64,000 nt of DNA, taken from the NCBI GenBank assembly GCA_963702165.1, contig OY969722.1, positions 186,001-250,000 of the forward strand. Direction: 5' to 3'. A program made the position numbers and the translations under genes. Positions 7,890 to 16,389 of this stretch are shown one piece after another. How positions within the stretch are numbered: position 1 is the first letter of the stretch; every line of letters begins with the position of its first letter. The notes below the pieces were generated by a model. The model was not told the DNA's origin and did not search any database. It saw only the letters and a list, made by a program, of their open reading frames with translations. The DNA comes from Terrimesophilobacter sp963702165 (GTDB lineage: Bacteria; Actinomycetota; Actinomycetes; Actinomycetales; Microbacteriaceae).

Positions 7890-9446
7890 ATGGCCACTTT
7901 CGGAAACCTCACCGACCGTCTCACAGAGACGTTCAAAAAGCTGCGCGGCAAGGGCAAGCTCAGCCCAGCGGATGTCGATGGCACAGTCCGCGAGATCCGT
8001 CGCGCACTGCTCGACGCTGACGTCGCCCTCGATGTCGTCAAGGAATTCACCGGGAAGGTGCGCGAACGCGCCCTCGGCGACGAGGTCAACAAGGCGCTGA
8101 ACCCGGCGCAGCAGGTCGTGCAGATCGTCAACGAGGAGCTCATCGGCATCCTCGGTGGTGAGCAGCGGCGGCTCGAGTTCGCCAAGAACCCGCCCACCGT
8201 GATCATGCTCGCAGGCCTCCAGGGTGCGGGTAAGACGACTCTCGCGGGCAAGCTCGCGAAGTGGCTCGCATCCGAGAACCACACGCCGATGCTCGTCGCA
8301 GCCGACTTGCAGCGCCCCAACGCCGTCACCCAGCTGGAGGTCGTCGGCGAGCAGGCCGGCGTCAAGGTCTTTGCCCCAGAGCCCGGCAACGGCGTCGGTG
8401 ACCCGGTGCGCGTCGCGAAGGATGCCGTCAAGTTCGCGCAGGACAAGCAGTACGACATCGTCATCATCGACACCGCAGGACGCCTCGGCGTTGACGCCGA
8501 AATGATGAAGCAGGCCTCCGACATCCGCAAGGCGACGAGCCCGGATGAGGTGCTGTTCGTCATCGACGCGATGATCGGCCAGGATGCGGTCGCCACGGCG
8601 AAGGCTTTCCAGGACGGCGTCGACTTCACCGGCGTCGTGCTCACCAAGCTCGACGGCGACGCCCGCGGTGGCGCGGCGCTGTCCGTCGCATCCGTCACCG
8701 GCCGTCCGATCATGTTCGCCTCGACCGGTGAGGGCCTCGGCGACTTCGAGCCGTTCTACCCCGACCGCATGGCGAGCCGCATCCTCGACCTCGGCGACAT
8801 CCTGACCCTCATCGAACAGGCGCAGAAGGCCTTCGACGAGGAGGAGGCGCGCAAGGTCGCCGAGAAGTTTGCGACCGACACGTTCACGCTCGAGGACTTC
8901 CTCGCCCAGATGCAGCAGCTCAAGAACATGGGCTCCATCAAGGGCATGCTCGGGATGCTGCCCGGCGCGAAGGGCATGCGGCAGCAGCTCGACAACTTCG
9001 ACGAGCGAGAGATCACCCGCACCGAGGCGATCATCCAGTCGATGACCCCGTCCGAGCGGCGCCAGCCGAAACTGCTGAATGGCTCCCGTCGGCTCCGCAT
9101 TGCCAGGGGCTCCGGCACGACCGTCACCGACGTCAACCAGCTCGTGATCCGCTTCGAGCAGGCCGCGAAGATGATGAAGACCGTCGCCAAGGGCGGTATG
9201 CCGCAGATCCCGGGGATGGGCCCGATGCCCGGCGGCCGGATGAAGCAGCAGGCGAAGAAGGGCAAGAAGGGCTCCCGCTCTGGCAACCCGGCGAAGCGCG
9301 CGGCGGAAGAGGCGGCGCTCGCCGCGGGCATTCAGCCGGGCGGTGCTGGTGGGGCCGGCGCCGGCTTCGGACTGGGCGGTGCGGCGAAGCAGGACGGCCC
9401 GAGCGAGGAAGAGCTCGCTGCGCTGCAGAAGTTCCTCGGCCGCTGA
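7890..9446 (+). CDS. ffh: Signal recognition particle GTPase Ffh
   Basis: Ffh (518 residues) binds 4.5S RNA and signal peptides and delivers ribosomes to FtsY. Its N domain is followed by the G domain with GLQGAGKTTL, DTAGRLGVD, TKLDGDARGG and GEGLGDFEPFYPDR. The methionine-rich M domain contains MQQLKNMGSIKGMLGMLPGAK and the RNA-binding stretch SRRLRIARGSGTTVTDVNQL. A Lys/Gly-rich tail (KKGKKGS, then Gly-Ala-rich) extends the C-terminus and may help RNA binding, as in other actinobacteria. Start chosen at the ATG just after the TAAACT box, because upstream in-frame sequence lies in the divergent promoter region and the carbonic anhydrase gene. Confidence 0.97.
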   Translation: MATFGNLTDRLTETFKKLRGKGKLSPADVDGTVREIRRALLDADVALDVVKEFTGKVRERALGDEVNKALNPAQQVVQIVNEELIGILGGEQRRLEFAKNPPTVIMLAGLQGAGKTTLAGKLAKWLASENHTPMLVAADLQRPNAVTQLEVVGEQAGVKVFAPEPGNGVGDPVRVAKDAVKFAQDKQYDIVIIDTAGRLGVDAEMMKQASDIRKATSPDEVLFVIDAMIGQDAVATAKAFQDGVDFTGVVLTKLDGDARGGAALSVASVTGRPIMFASTGEGLGDFEPFYPDRMASRILDLGDILTLIEQAQKAFDEEEARKVAEKFATDTFTLEDFLAQMQQLKNMGSIKGMLGMLPGAKGMRQQLDNFDEREITRTEAIIQSMTPSERRQPKLLNGSRRLRIARGSGTTVTDVNQLVIRFEQAAKMMKTVAKGGMPQIPGMGPMPGGRMKQQAKKGKKGSRSGNPAKRAAEEAALAAGIQPGGAGGAGAGFGLGGAAKQDGPSEEELAALQKFLGR

Positions 9447-9502
9447 GCCCGGTACGTTCAGGCGCCCCAAAACGTTGGGTACCGGTACGCCGGCCCAGTC
9501 AC

Positions 9503-9515
9503 TAGCTTTGTCGAC
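9503..9515 (+). promoter_or_regulatory. Leaderless promoter -10 box of the lipoprotein gene
   Basis: TAGCTT at 9503-9508, 7 nt, ATG at 9516. No Shine-Dalgarno sequence is visible. Confidence 0.55.
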
Positions 9516-10361
9516 ATGAGGCGTTCCACCCTGCTGTCACTCGCTGTCCCCGTTGTCTCGCTTGCGTTGCTGGCCGGATGCGCGAGTTCGCCAGGGGGTG
9601 CGCCGAGCGAGTCGATGCCTAGCGGTGAGTCCGGTGCGATCGGCCTCGTCGGCATGTGGCGCGTCCATGCGCCGCAGGAGTCGGATGAGACGTGGTTGCG
9701 CCTCGACGCGGGGAGTCTCGAGCTGTGGCGCGACTGCGGCATCGTCAGCGGATCGTGGCAGGCGGCGGAGAGCATCTTCATCGCCGACGTCTACGGCGCG
9801 CTGGAGGGATGCGTCGAGAACGGCCAAATGCCGACCGTCGACTGGCTCCAGCAGGTCGCGGGCTACACGGCCAGCGTGGACGGATGGGAGCTGCTCGACC
9901 GCTCGGGCGGTGTCATCGCCTCACTCACGGTCGACGGCACGCCTGGGCCCAACCCGAACGTGGCCGATTCGATGCGCGAGGCGCCGGAGATCACCGATGC
10001 CACACGCGAACACTTCGCAGAACCCGCGCCGTTGCCGTCCGGTCTCGAGCCCGCGACCGCCGACACGGTCGTCGGTCGCTGGCTGCCCATCGGAGCGGGC
10101 GAGGGCACGGATGCCTTCATCGAGTTCGCCGCAGACGGCAGCTACACCGGCTCCGACGGCTGCAATGGTTCGCAGGGTCGCTGGGCGGTAGGCGCGGACG
10201 GCGAGTGGCTCGCCACCTCCGGACCCTCGACGCTCATCGCGTGCGACGGTGCGCCAACCGCTGCCTGGGCATCCGGCGCGCGCCACGCGGGCTTCGACGG
10301 CGGCGCGCTCGTCTTCGTCGACGCATCCGGAATCGAGCTGGGTCGAGTCCAGCCCGCCTAG
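9516..10361 (+). CDS. Lipoprotein with a C-terminal META/HslJ-like domain
   Basis: This 281-residue protein starts with a lipoprotein signal peptide (MRRSTLLSLAVPVVSLALLAGC) whose lipobox LLAGC predicts lipidation at Cys22. The exported part has two similar halves, each beginning with a GxW motif (GLVGMWRVHAP and TVVGRWLPIGAG). The second half has FAADGSYTGSDGCNGSQGRW, the typical META/HslJ core with conserved DGCN. Such domains occur in small envelope proteins of unclear role, and some are linked to heat-shock or motility phenotypes. No enzymatic residues can be assigned. Its TAG stop is part of the -10 box of the next gene. Confidence 0.8.
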   Translation: MRRSTLLSLAVPVVSLALLAGCASSPGGAPSESMPSGESGAIGLVGMWRVHAPQESDETWLRLDAGSLELWRDCGIVSGSWQAAESIFIADVYGALEGCVENGQMPTVDWLQQVAGYTASVDGWELLDRSGGVIASLTVDGTPGPNPNVADSMREAPEITDATREHFAEPAPLPSGLEPATADTVVGRWLPIGAGEGTDAFIEFAADGSYTGSDGCNGSQGRWAVGADGEWLATSGPSTLIACDGAPTAAWASGARHAGFDGGALVFVDASGIELGRVQPA

Positions 10362-10370
10362 GCTTGGAGC
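10359..10370 (+). promoter_or_regulatory. Leaderless promoter -10 box overlapping the upstream stop codon
   Basis: TAGGCT at 10359-10364 begins with the TAG stop of the lipoprotein gene and lies 6 nt from the ATG at 10371. Confidence 0.55.
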
Positions 10371-11175
10371 ATGCCCACGCGTCCCATCCGCATCGGCGTG
10401 CAACTCGCGCCGCAGCACGCACCTTACGAAACCATCCGCGACGCCATCATCCAGCTCGAGGAGTTGGGCGTCGACATCGTCTTCAACTGGGACCACTTCT
10501 TCCCGCTCTCCGGTGAGCGCGATGGTCTGCACTTCGAGTCGTGGACCATGCTCGCAGGCGTAGCCGAGCAGACCAGCCGTGTCGCAGCTCGGCGCGCTGG
10601 TGAACTGCAACAGCTACCGAAACCCGAGTCTGCAGGCCGACATGGCGCGCACCATCGACCACATCAGCGCCAAGGGCGGCACCGGCCGCTTCATCTTCGG
10701 CACCGGCGCCGGATGGTTCGAACGGGACTACGCCGAGTACGGCTACGAGTTCGGCACTCCGGGAACTCGCATCGCCGCCCTGGCACGCGACCTTCCGATC
10801 ATCAAGGAGCGCTGGAGACGGCTCAACCCGCAGCCGACCCGGCAGATCCCGATCCTGATCGGCGGCGGTGGCGAGAAGAAGACGCTGCGGATCGTTGCCG
10901 AGCACGCCGACATCTGGCACAGCTTCAGCGACGTGCCTACCTTGGAGCGCAAGCTCGGGATCCTCTCCGAGCACGGCCGCGCGGTCGGTCGGGACACCTC
11001 CCAGATCGAAATCTCGACGGAACTGAGACGGCGCACACCCGAGGAGGCCGACGAACTCATCGCCCTCGGCGCGACGCTCTTCACGGTCGGACTCTCCGGG
11101 CCGCACTACAACCTCGACATGGTCAGGGACTGGCTCTCCTGGCGCGACAGCCACCGCTCGCGGATGGATACCTGA
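10371..11175 (+). CDS. LLM-class F420-dependent oxidoreductase (frameshifted in this sequence)
   Basis: A third luciferase-like oxidoreductase. The first frame reads MPTRPIRIGVQLAPQHAPYE to GVAEQTSRV and then loses similarity. Continuity resumes one base later with QLGALVNCNSYRNP, IFGTGAGWFERDYAEYGYEF and IPILIGGGGEKKTLR. Removing one base at about 10582-10584 restores a 267-residue protein of normal length with all LLM landmarks, including the NWDHFFPL and NCNSYRNP cofactor-pocket blocks. I regard the extra base as a sequence error, since neighbouring essential genes show the same defect. The start is fixed by the leaderless box. Confidence 0.8.
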
Positions 11176-11248
11176 GGCGTTCCTGCCAACCCCCGCTTGC
11201 CTTCTGCCAGAGAGAGCGCCGCGGTCAACGGATGTCGTCGGTCCGCAC

Positions 11249-11261
11249 TAGCGTGAGAGAA
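11249..11261 (+). promoter_or_regulatory. Leaderless promoter -10 box of the EamA gene
   Basis: TAGCGT at 11249-11254, 7 nt, then GTG at 11262. This favours GTG 11262 over the ATG at 11274. Confidence 0.5.
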
Positions 11262-12216
11262 GTGACCTCGACCATGAAACGCACGCCCGCCTCGCCACCG
11301 GCATCCGGCGTCACACCGCTCGTGCTCGTCGCGATCATCGTGACGGTGCTCGCGTGGGCGAGTGCATTCATCGTCATCCGCGGGGTCGCGCCGCACTTCA
11401 GCGGCGGGGGCCTCGCGCTGGGCCGGCTCGTCGTCGGTACCGCGCTGCTCGCGTTGCTGCTCATCGGCAAGCGCTGGGTGAAGCCGACCGGGCGCGAGTG
11501 GGTACTGATCCTCGTATTCGGCATCGCCTGGTTCGGCCTCTACAACGTCGCTCTGAACATCGCGGAGCAGACCCTGGACGCCGGCACGAGCGCCATGATC
11601 GTGAACATCGCGCCCATCCTGATCGCCCTCGGCGCGGGAGTGTTCCTAGGCGAGCGGGTGCCCGAAGTGGCTCATCGTCGGCACCGGGGTCGCCTTCTTC
11701 GGCGTCATCCTGATCGGGATCGCATCCGGTGCCAGCCTCGGCGGCGGCGCGGGCATCTGGTGGTGTCTGCTCGCAGCGGTCACCTACTCGATCGGTGTGC
11801 TGTGCCAGAAGCCGGTGCTGAAGTCGCTGCCAGCATCGCAGGTGACCTGGATGGGCGCCGCCATCGGCACGATCGCATGCCTCCCGTTCACCGGCAACCT
11901 GATCGGCGAAGTGCAGACCGCGCCGATCGAAGCTGTGCTCGGCATGATCTACCTGGGCGCCGTCCCCACCGCGCTCGCCTTCACCACCTGGGCTTACGCC
12001 CTGGGCCGCATGCCCGCCAGCCAGCTCGGTGTCACCACCTATGTGGTGCCCGCGCTCGTCATCCTGCTCGGCTGGCTCGTCTTCAGCGAGATCCCGGCTC
12101 CGCTCGCGATCGTCGGCGGCGCGCTGTGTCTGGTCGGCGTTGCGGTGTCCCGGATTCGTCCGCGTCGCACGGAATCCACGCCGGTTCCCGCGAGCGCCGG
12201 AAATCTGTCAGAATAG
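11262..12216 (+). CDS. EamA/DMT-family transporter (frameshifted in this sequence)
   Basis: An inner-membrane protein of the drug/metabolite transporter superfamily with about ten membrane segments in two EamA repeats. The first repeat runs to FLGERVP in one frame; the second (from WLIVGTGVAFFGVILIGI on) continues in the next. Deleting one C in the CCC at 11661-11663 restores 317 residues, a usual length. The second repeat ends YVVPALVILLGWLVFSEIP and LCLVGVAVSR, typical of EamA domains. Substrate unknown; family members export amino acids or other metabolites. An alternative start is the ATG at 11274. Confidence 0.8.
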
Positions 12217-12347
12217 TAAGTCGAGTCCCGGCCCGCCCGACCCTCTAATCAGGCTGCGCCGCAAGACCCCATCAGAGCTTTTGAGCCGAGTGTGCCCCCA
12301 CGCCCACGGCGCTCAGTTCAACCAACTATTGAATCAATCGGAGAATT
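12217..12347 (+). promoter_or_regulatory. Leader region of rpsP
   Basis: This 131-bp gap must carry the rpsP promoter. Candidate -10 sequences are CAGAAT near 12209-12214 and TAATCA near 12246. The 3' end is A/T-richer (caactattgaatcaatcgg) and holds a Shine-Dalgarno-like ggagaattgtg just before the GTG/ATG region of rpsP. I see no clear riboswitch or terminator. Confidence 0.35.
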
Positions 12348-12882
12348 GTGGCTGTAAAGATTCGTCTCAAGCGCCTGGGCAAGATCCGGGCACCCTACTA
12401 CCGCATCGTCGTCGCCGACTCGCGCACCAAGCGTGACGGTCGCGTGATCGAGGAGATCGGCAAGTACCACCCCACCGAGGAGCCCTCGGTCATCGAGGTC
12501 AAGTCCGACCGTGCGCAGTACTGGCTCAGCGTCGGCGCGCAGCCGACCGAGCAGGTCGATGGCGCTGCTGAAGCTCACCGGCGACTGGGGCACCTTCAAG
12601 GGTGAGAAGAACGCCACCAACACGGTGCGCACGGCCGAGGCCAAGCCCGAGTTCCAGGCGGACGAGAAGAAGAAGCCCGTCCTGAAGCCCAAGGAAGAGA
12701 AGAAGCCGGCCAAGGCCGACGCCGAAGAGGCAGCCACCACCGGTGACGAGGTCGCCACCGAGGCGGCTCCCACCGAAGCCGAGGTTGCTGACGCGGCTCC
12801 CGCCACCGCCGAGGAGACGGCCGAGCAGGCCGACAGCTCCGAGGCCGACGCCGCTGCAGCGGCTGAGCCGGGCAAGGAATAA
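12348..12882 (+). CDS. rpsP: 30S ribosomal protein S16 with a long acidic C-terminal tail (frameshifted in this sequence)
   Basis: S16 assembles early into the 30S subunit. The sequence VKIRLKRLGKIRAPYYRIVV and SRTKRDGRVIEEIGKYHP is diagnostic. After RAQYWLSVGAQPTEQV the frame must shift by one base near 12558 to continue as ALLKLTGDWGTFKG, the normal S16 core end. The corrected protein has about 177 residues, roughly twice the minimal S16. The extra C-terminal part is Lys/Glu-rich (EKKKPVLKPKEEKKPAKAD) and then Ala/Glu/Thr-rich. Extended tails occur in actinobacterial S16. Because S16 is essential, the frame break is taken as an error in the sequence. Confidence 0.93.
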
Positions 12883-12885
12883 CCG

Positions 12886-13124
12886 TTGCTTGCTGCTGCT
12901 CTGGAGCACCTCGTCAAGGGGATCGTCGACAACCCTGACGATGTTCAGGTTGTCGCAAAGAACTCGCCCCGTGGCGAGATCCTCGAGGTTCGTGTGCAAC
13001 CCGGACGACCTTGGTCGTGTGATCGGACGTTCCGGTCGCACCGCCAAGGCGCTCCGCACGCTGGTCAGCGCACTCGCCGACGGCCGCAAGGTGCGCGTCG
13101 ACGTGCGTCGACACCGATTCCTAG
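12886..13124 (+). CDS. KH-domain RNA-binding protein, KhpA-like (frameshifted in this sequence)
   Basis: A small RNA-binding protein always found between rpsP and rimM in actinobacteria. It starts with TTG at 12886 (MLAAALEHLVKGIVDNPDDV). The KH signature GRVIGRSGRTAKALRTLV is intact. Two extra bases, C at 12997 (after LEVRV) and C at 13106 (after RVDV), must be removed. The corrected product is 78 residues ending VDVVDTDS, the expected length. It begins 3 nt after rpsP and its stop lies just before the rimM start, so the genes form one operon. Confidence 0.85.
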
Positions 13125-13125
13125 A

Positions 13126-13738
13126 GTGGCATCAGCAGAGAACAACCGGCTTCGGGTTGGTCGACTCACCAAGGCTCACGGCCTCAAGGGCGCGATCAAG
13201 ATCGAGCTGTACACCGACGAGCCGGAAAAGCGGTTCGTGCCGGGCGCGCGATTCTCGCTGCAGGTACCGGAATCGTCCCCCTGGCATGGCAAGTCGATCG
13301 AGCTGACCGAGCTGCGCTGGTACAACACGCCAGCCGGTCGCATTCTTCAAGGACGTCGACGACCGCACCGCGGCCGAGTCCCTCATCAAGGCGATCCTCT
13401 GGGTCGATCACGACCCCGCCGAGACTGCCGGAGGAGGACGACGCCTGGTACGACCACCAGCTGGTCGGCCTCAACGTCGTGCGCGACGGCGAGACCGTCG
13501 GCACCGTCGCGCGGCTCGACCACCTGCCCGCACAGGACCTGCTGCGTGGTCAGACCGAGTCCGGCGAGGTGCTGGTGCCGTTCGTCAAGGCGATCGTGCC
13601 CAGCCGTCGACCTCGCCGCGGGCATCGCTCACGGTCACGCCGCCGCCCGGCCTGTTCGAGGCACTGCCGGAGGACGCGTCGGACATGGCGGCACCCGCCG
13701 ATGGCGACACGGCCGCCGGGGAGCCGACCGCACCGTAG
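13126..13738 (+). CDS. rimM: 16S rRNA processing protein RimM (frameshifted in this sequence)
   Basis: RimM assists maturation of the 30S head and binds S19. The N-terminal NNRLRVGRLTKAHGLKGAIK is diagnostic. The PRC-barrel part is recovered as VAFFKDVDDRTAAESLIKA, AWYDHQLVGLNVVRDGETVG and LLRGQTESGEVLVPFVKAIV. Four single extra bases must be removed, near 13330, 13427, 13604 and 13628, giving a 202-residue protein ending EALPEDASDMAAPADGD and a short tail. All four corrections are insertions, and the corrected length fits the family. The start GTG at 13126 follows the KH stop by 1 nt. Confidence 0.85.
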
Positions 13739-13748
13739 GCTCGTGCCC

Positions 13749-14438
13749 ATGCGCATCGACATCGTCACGATCTTCCCCGAGTTCTTCTCGGTGCTCGACG
13801 TCTCGCTGCTCGGCAAGGCGCGCGCAGTCCGGTCTCATCGAACTGGGCGTGCACGACCTGCGCGACTTCACGCACGACCGTCACCGCACCGTCGACGACA
13901 CCCCGTACGGCGGCGGCGCCGGCATGGTGATGAAGCCGGAGCCGTGGGGCGAGGCGCTGGACGGCATCCTGGACGCCGCGACGCCGTCGTGATCTTCCCA
14001 TCGCCGGCTGGAGAGCTGTTCACGCAGGCGATGGCACGCGAGCTCGCCGACGAACCGCACCTGGTCTTCGGATGCGGGCGGTACGAGGGCATCGACCAAC
14101 GCGTCGTCGACCACACCGCGACGCCGGGCGCGCGTGCGCATGGTCAGCCTCGGCGACTACGTGCTGAACGGGGGAGAGGTCGCCGCGATGGCGATGATCG
14201 AGGCGATCGGCCGGCTCATCCCGGGCGTCGTCGGCAACCCGGAGAGCCTTGTCGAGGAGATCCACGAGGACGGGCTGCTCGAGTACCCGAGCTACACCAA
14301 GCCGGCCGATTGGCGCGGTCTCGAGCGTTCCGCCGGTGCTGCTGAGCGGCAACCACGCGTGCGATCGCCGCCTGGCGCCGCGAGCAGCAGCTGGAGCGCA
14401 CCAGGCGCGTCCGCCCTGACCTGCTCCCACCCGAGTGA
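13749..14438 (+). CDS. trmD: tRNA (guanine37-N1)-methyltransferase TrmD (frameshifted in this sequence)
   Basis: TrmD makes m1G37 in tRNAs and prevents +1 frameshifting. Start ATG at 13749: [17 protein letters not shown]. Family blocks are all present but spread over three frames: [48 protein letters not shown] (trefoil-knot SAM site), [36 protein letters not shown]. Extra bases are inferred near 13822, 13978 (two), 14120, 14326 and 14360. Removing them gives 227 residues. TrmD is essential or nearly so, so these are best explained as sequence errors. The stop is followed by a long hairpin. Confidence 0.87.
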
Positions 14439-14445
14439 CCGATTA

Positions 14446-14528
14446 ACCCGTCTCAAGGAGTTTTTCGCCGGATGGCCGGAATTGCGGCTGATGGTCCAGG
14501 CCGAGCGGCGAATTTCCTTGAGATGGGT
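14446..14528. terminator. Long hairpin between convergent trmD and map
   Basis: Bases 14446-14470 (starting acccgtctcaagga) pair with 14506-14528 (ending tccttgagatgggt). The outer 14 pairs include one G-T pair, and an inner ttcgccg/cggcgaa block continues the stem. A T-run lies inside the left arm. Position between two converging genes suggests a bidirectional terminator. Confidence 0.7.
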
Positions 14529-14539
14529 AAGTGAGGCAG

Positions 14540-15309
14540 TCAGGAGCGCGCGGTCAGCACGAGCGGGCCGTCGTCGGTGATGGCGATCGTGTGCTCAGCG
14601 TGCGCAGCGCGTGAGCCGTCGACGCTCCGCAGCGTCCAGCCGTCGGCATCGGTGTAGATGCCGGTCGGTGCCGAGCATGAACCACGGCTCGATCGCGAAG
14701 ACCAGGCCCGGCTTCAGCGGGAAGCCGCGGCCGGGGCGCCCGTCGTTGGGCACGTGCGGGTCACCGTGCATGGTGCGCCCGACGCCGTGACCGCCGAAGT
14801 CGGTGTTGATCGACAGCCCTGCCGCGCGGGCCACCTCGCCGATCGCCGACTGACACGTCGCCCATCCGGTTGCCGACGCGTGCCGCCTCGATACCCGCAG
14901 CCAGGGCTTGTTCCGTCGTCTCGATGAGCGCCAGGTCCTCCGCACGCGGTGTGCCGACGACCAGCGACACCGCCGAGTCCGCGACCCAGCCGTCGACGGA
15001 TGCGGCGAAGTCGATGCTGAGCAGGTCGCCATCCTGCAGCCGGTAGCTGTGGGGGAGGCCATGCAGTGCGGCGTCGTTGACCGACGTGCAGAGCACCTTC
15101 CCGAACGGCATGGCGCCAAACGACGGGTGGTAGTCGATGTAGGTGCTGACAGCACCGCGCCGCCGGATCAGGTCGTGCGCGAGCGCATCGAGCTCGAGGA
15201 GGTTCACGCCGACATCGGCTGCCTTCCGCAGCTCGGTGAGCACCTCGGCGACGAAGGCTCCCGCCGGTCGCATCTGGTCCAGTTCCGCCGCGGTTCTCAA
15301 CTCGATCAT
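14540..15309 (-). CDS. map: Methionine aminopeptidase type I (frameshifted in this sequence)
   Basis: Removes the initiator methionine from nascent proteins. From MIELRTAAELDQMRPAGAFV the protein shows HPSFGAMPFGKVLCTSVNDA and GDLLSIDFAASVDGWVADSAV (two metal-ligand Asp), NTDFGGHGVGRTMHGDPHVPN (metal-ligand His and catalytic His) and VFAIEPWFMLGTD (metal-ligand Glu). Two extra bases, at about 14853 and 14661, must be removed to link the segments and to read the end as TDADGWTLRSVDG and HAEHTIAITDDGPLVLTARS. The corrected product is 255 residues. A GTG at 15324 is an alternative start. It diverges from the membrane protein gene at 15348. Confidence 0.9.
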
Positions 15310-15335
15310 CCAGCCATTCTTCACGATCCGGCGCC

Positions 15336-15347
15336 TAGGCTTGGTGC
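15336..15347 (+). promoter_or_regulatory. Leaderless promoter -10 box of the 15348 gene
   Basis: TAGGCT at 15336-15341, 6 nt, ATG at 15348. Confidence 0.55.
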
Positions 15348-15803
15348 ATGTTGGTGAGGCGCGGGTTCTACTTGGCGCAGTTCGGCGCGATCATCGTCCT
15401 GCCGCTGTGGTTGCTCATCGGCCGCGGTCTGGTCTTCAGCAACTCCGGCTGGGCGTTCGTGATGCTGCTGATCGTCGCGCCGATGCTGTTCGTCTACATG
15501 GGTCTCATCCTCGGGCTGACGCTCGCGCGCAAGTCGGTGCGAGCGACGAAGGCCGTCTCCTGGATCGACGTATTGCTCTTCACGGTGTGGTGGCTCCTGC
15601 TGATTGCGGCCGGGTTCGTCAAGAACGACGCCATCGCGGTGTTCGCGGTCTTCGTCTCTGTCGGCGCCTTCTGGCTTCAGCTGTGGCAGCTGATCCGCGA
15701 GACGCGCGACCGTTTCAACGCGGCCACGGCGCGGCTCACCGACAGCTACCCGGTGACGCCGAATCCGGATGACCCGCCCCGCATCATCCGCATCGACCAG
15801 TAG
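15348..15803 (+). CDS. Small integral membrane protein, unknown function
   Basis: This 151-residue protein has four predicted membrane segments, near residues 8-28, 33-57, 70-90 and 95-118, followed by a charged C-terminal region (LIRETRDRFNAATARLTDSY) that is probably cytoplasmic. I do not recognise a characterised family, though similar proteins sit between map and rplS in related genomes. No catalytic motif is visible. The start is defined by a leaderless box. It stands alone on the plus strand, 176 nt upstream of rplS. Confidence 0.75.
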   Translation: MLVRRGFYLAQFGAIIVLPLWLLIGRGLVFSNSGWAFVMLLIVAPMLFVYMGLILGLTLARKSVRATKAVSWIDVLLFTVWWLLLIAAGFVKNDAIAVFAVFVSVGAFWLQLWQLIRETRDRFNAATARLTDSYPVTPNPDDPPRIIRIDQ

Positions 15804-15979
15804 CAATCGTCGGCCGAACCGCTGCCAACTGGCGGCAGGCGGCCGGTTATGACAGAATTGCTGTTTGTGCCCGCGCACGGTTCTGCCACAGGGGAGCCGG
15901 CTACGACAGGGCGCCTCTCACCTTCGAAGTTTCACCGAGCACGCCGTCGACCTGTGGCGATTGCAGGAAGCGAACCACA
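15804..15979 (+). promoter_or_regulatory. rplS promoter and structured leader
   Basis: This 176-bp gap has a likely -10 (CAGAAT at 15853-15858, within ttatgacagaattg), giving a leader of roughly 115 nt. gccacagg (about 15887) can pair with cctgtggc (about 15948), enclosing most of the leader. A Shine-Dalgarno-like aggaagcg lies about 10 nt before the rplS ATG. Leader-based L19 autoregulation is known in other phyla; here it is only a possibility. Confidence 0.45.
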
Positions 15980-16330
15980 ATGAACATCCTCGATTCAGTC
16001 GATGCAGCCTCACTTCGCAGCGACATCCCGGACTTCCGCGCCGGTGACACCGTCAAGGTGCACGTCAACATCATCGAAGGCACGCGCAGCCGTGTCCAGG
16101 TGTTCCAGGGCGTCGTAATCGGCCGCCAGGGCGAGGGTGTCCGCGAGACGTTCACGGTCCGCAAGATCAGCTTCCAGGTCGGCGTCGAGCGCAAGTTCCC
16201 GGTTCACTCGCCGGTGATCGACCACATCGAGATCGTCACCCGCGGTGACGTGCGCCGCGCCAAGCTCTACTACCTGCGCGACCTTCGCGGCAAGAAGGCC
16301 AAGATCAAGGAAAAGCGCGAGTCCAACTAA
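15980..16330 (+). CDS. rplS: 50S ribosomal protein L19
   Basis: L19 (116 residues) lies at the 30S-50S interface. Diagnostic segments are FRAGDTVKVHVNIIEGTRSR, QVFQGVVIGRQGEGVRETF, VERKFPVHSPVIDHIEIV and AKLYYLRDLRGKKAKIKEK. Length and sequence are normal and the frame is intact, in contrast to the genes just upstream. It precedes lepB by 59 nt. Confidence 0.98.
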   Translation: MNILDSVDAASLRSDIPDFRAGDTVKVHVNIIEGTRSRVQVFQGVVIGRQGEGVRETFTVRKISFQVGVERKFPVHSPVIDHIEIVTRGDVRRAKLYYLRDLRGKKAKIKEKRESN

Positions 16331-16362
16331 CCCCTGGTGGCCCATGGCGCATTGGCGCCTCG

Positions 16363-16389
16363 TACAATGGTCCGCAACCCAGGGGCGAG
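16363..16389 (+). promoter_or_regulatory. lepB promoter -10 and ribosome binding site
   Basis: TACAAT at 16363-16368 would start transcription near 16374. The short leader has the Shine-Dalgarno aggggcgag ending at the ATG. lepB can also be read from the rplS transcript. Confidence 0.4.

Noticed and set aside
7869..9470. Long ORF of 533 codons antisense to ffh, and similar long antisense ORFs (38925-40211, 41027-42196, 19975-21102, 49359-51044)
   Set aside because: They are shadows of high-GC codon bias opposite well-conserved genes; translations are Arg/Pro/Gly/His-rich without domains, and the sense frames are certain.
12348..14862. Programmed ribosomal frameshifting as explanation for the broken frames
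   Set aside because: Too many sites, no slippery heptamers, and up to six shifts in one essential gene.
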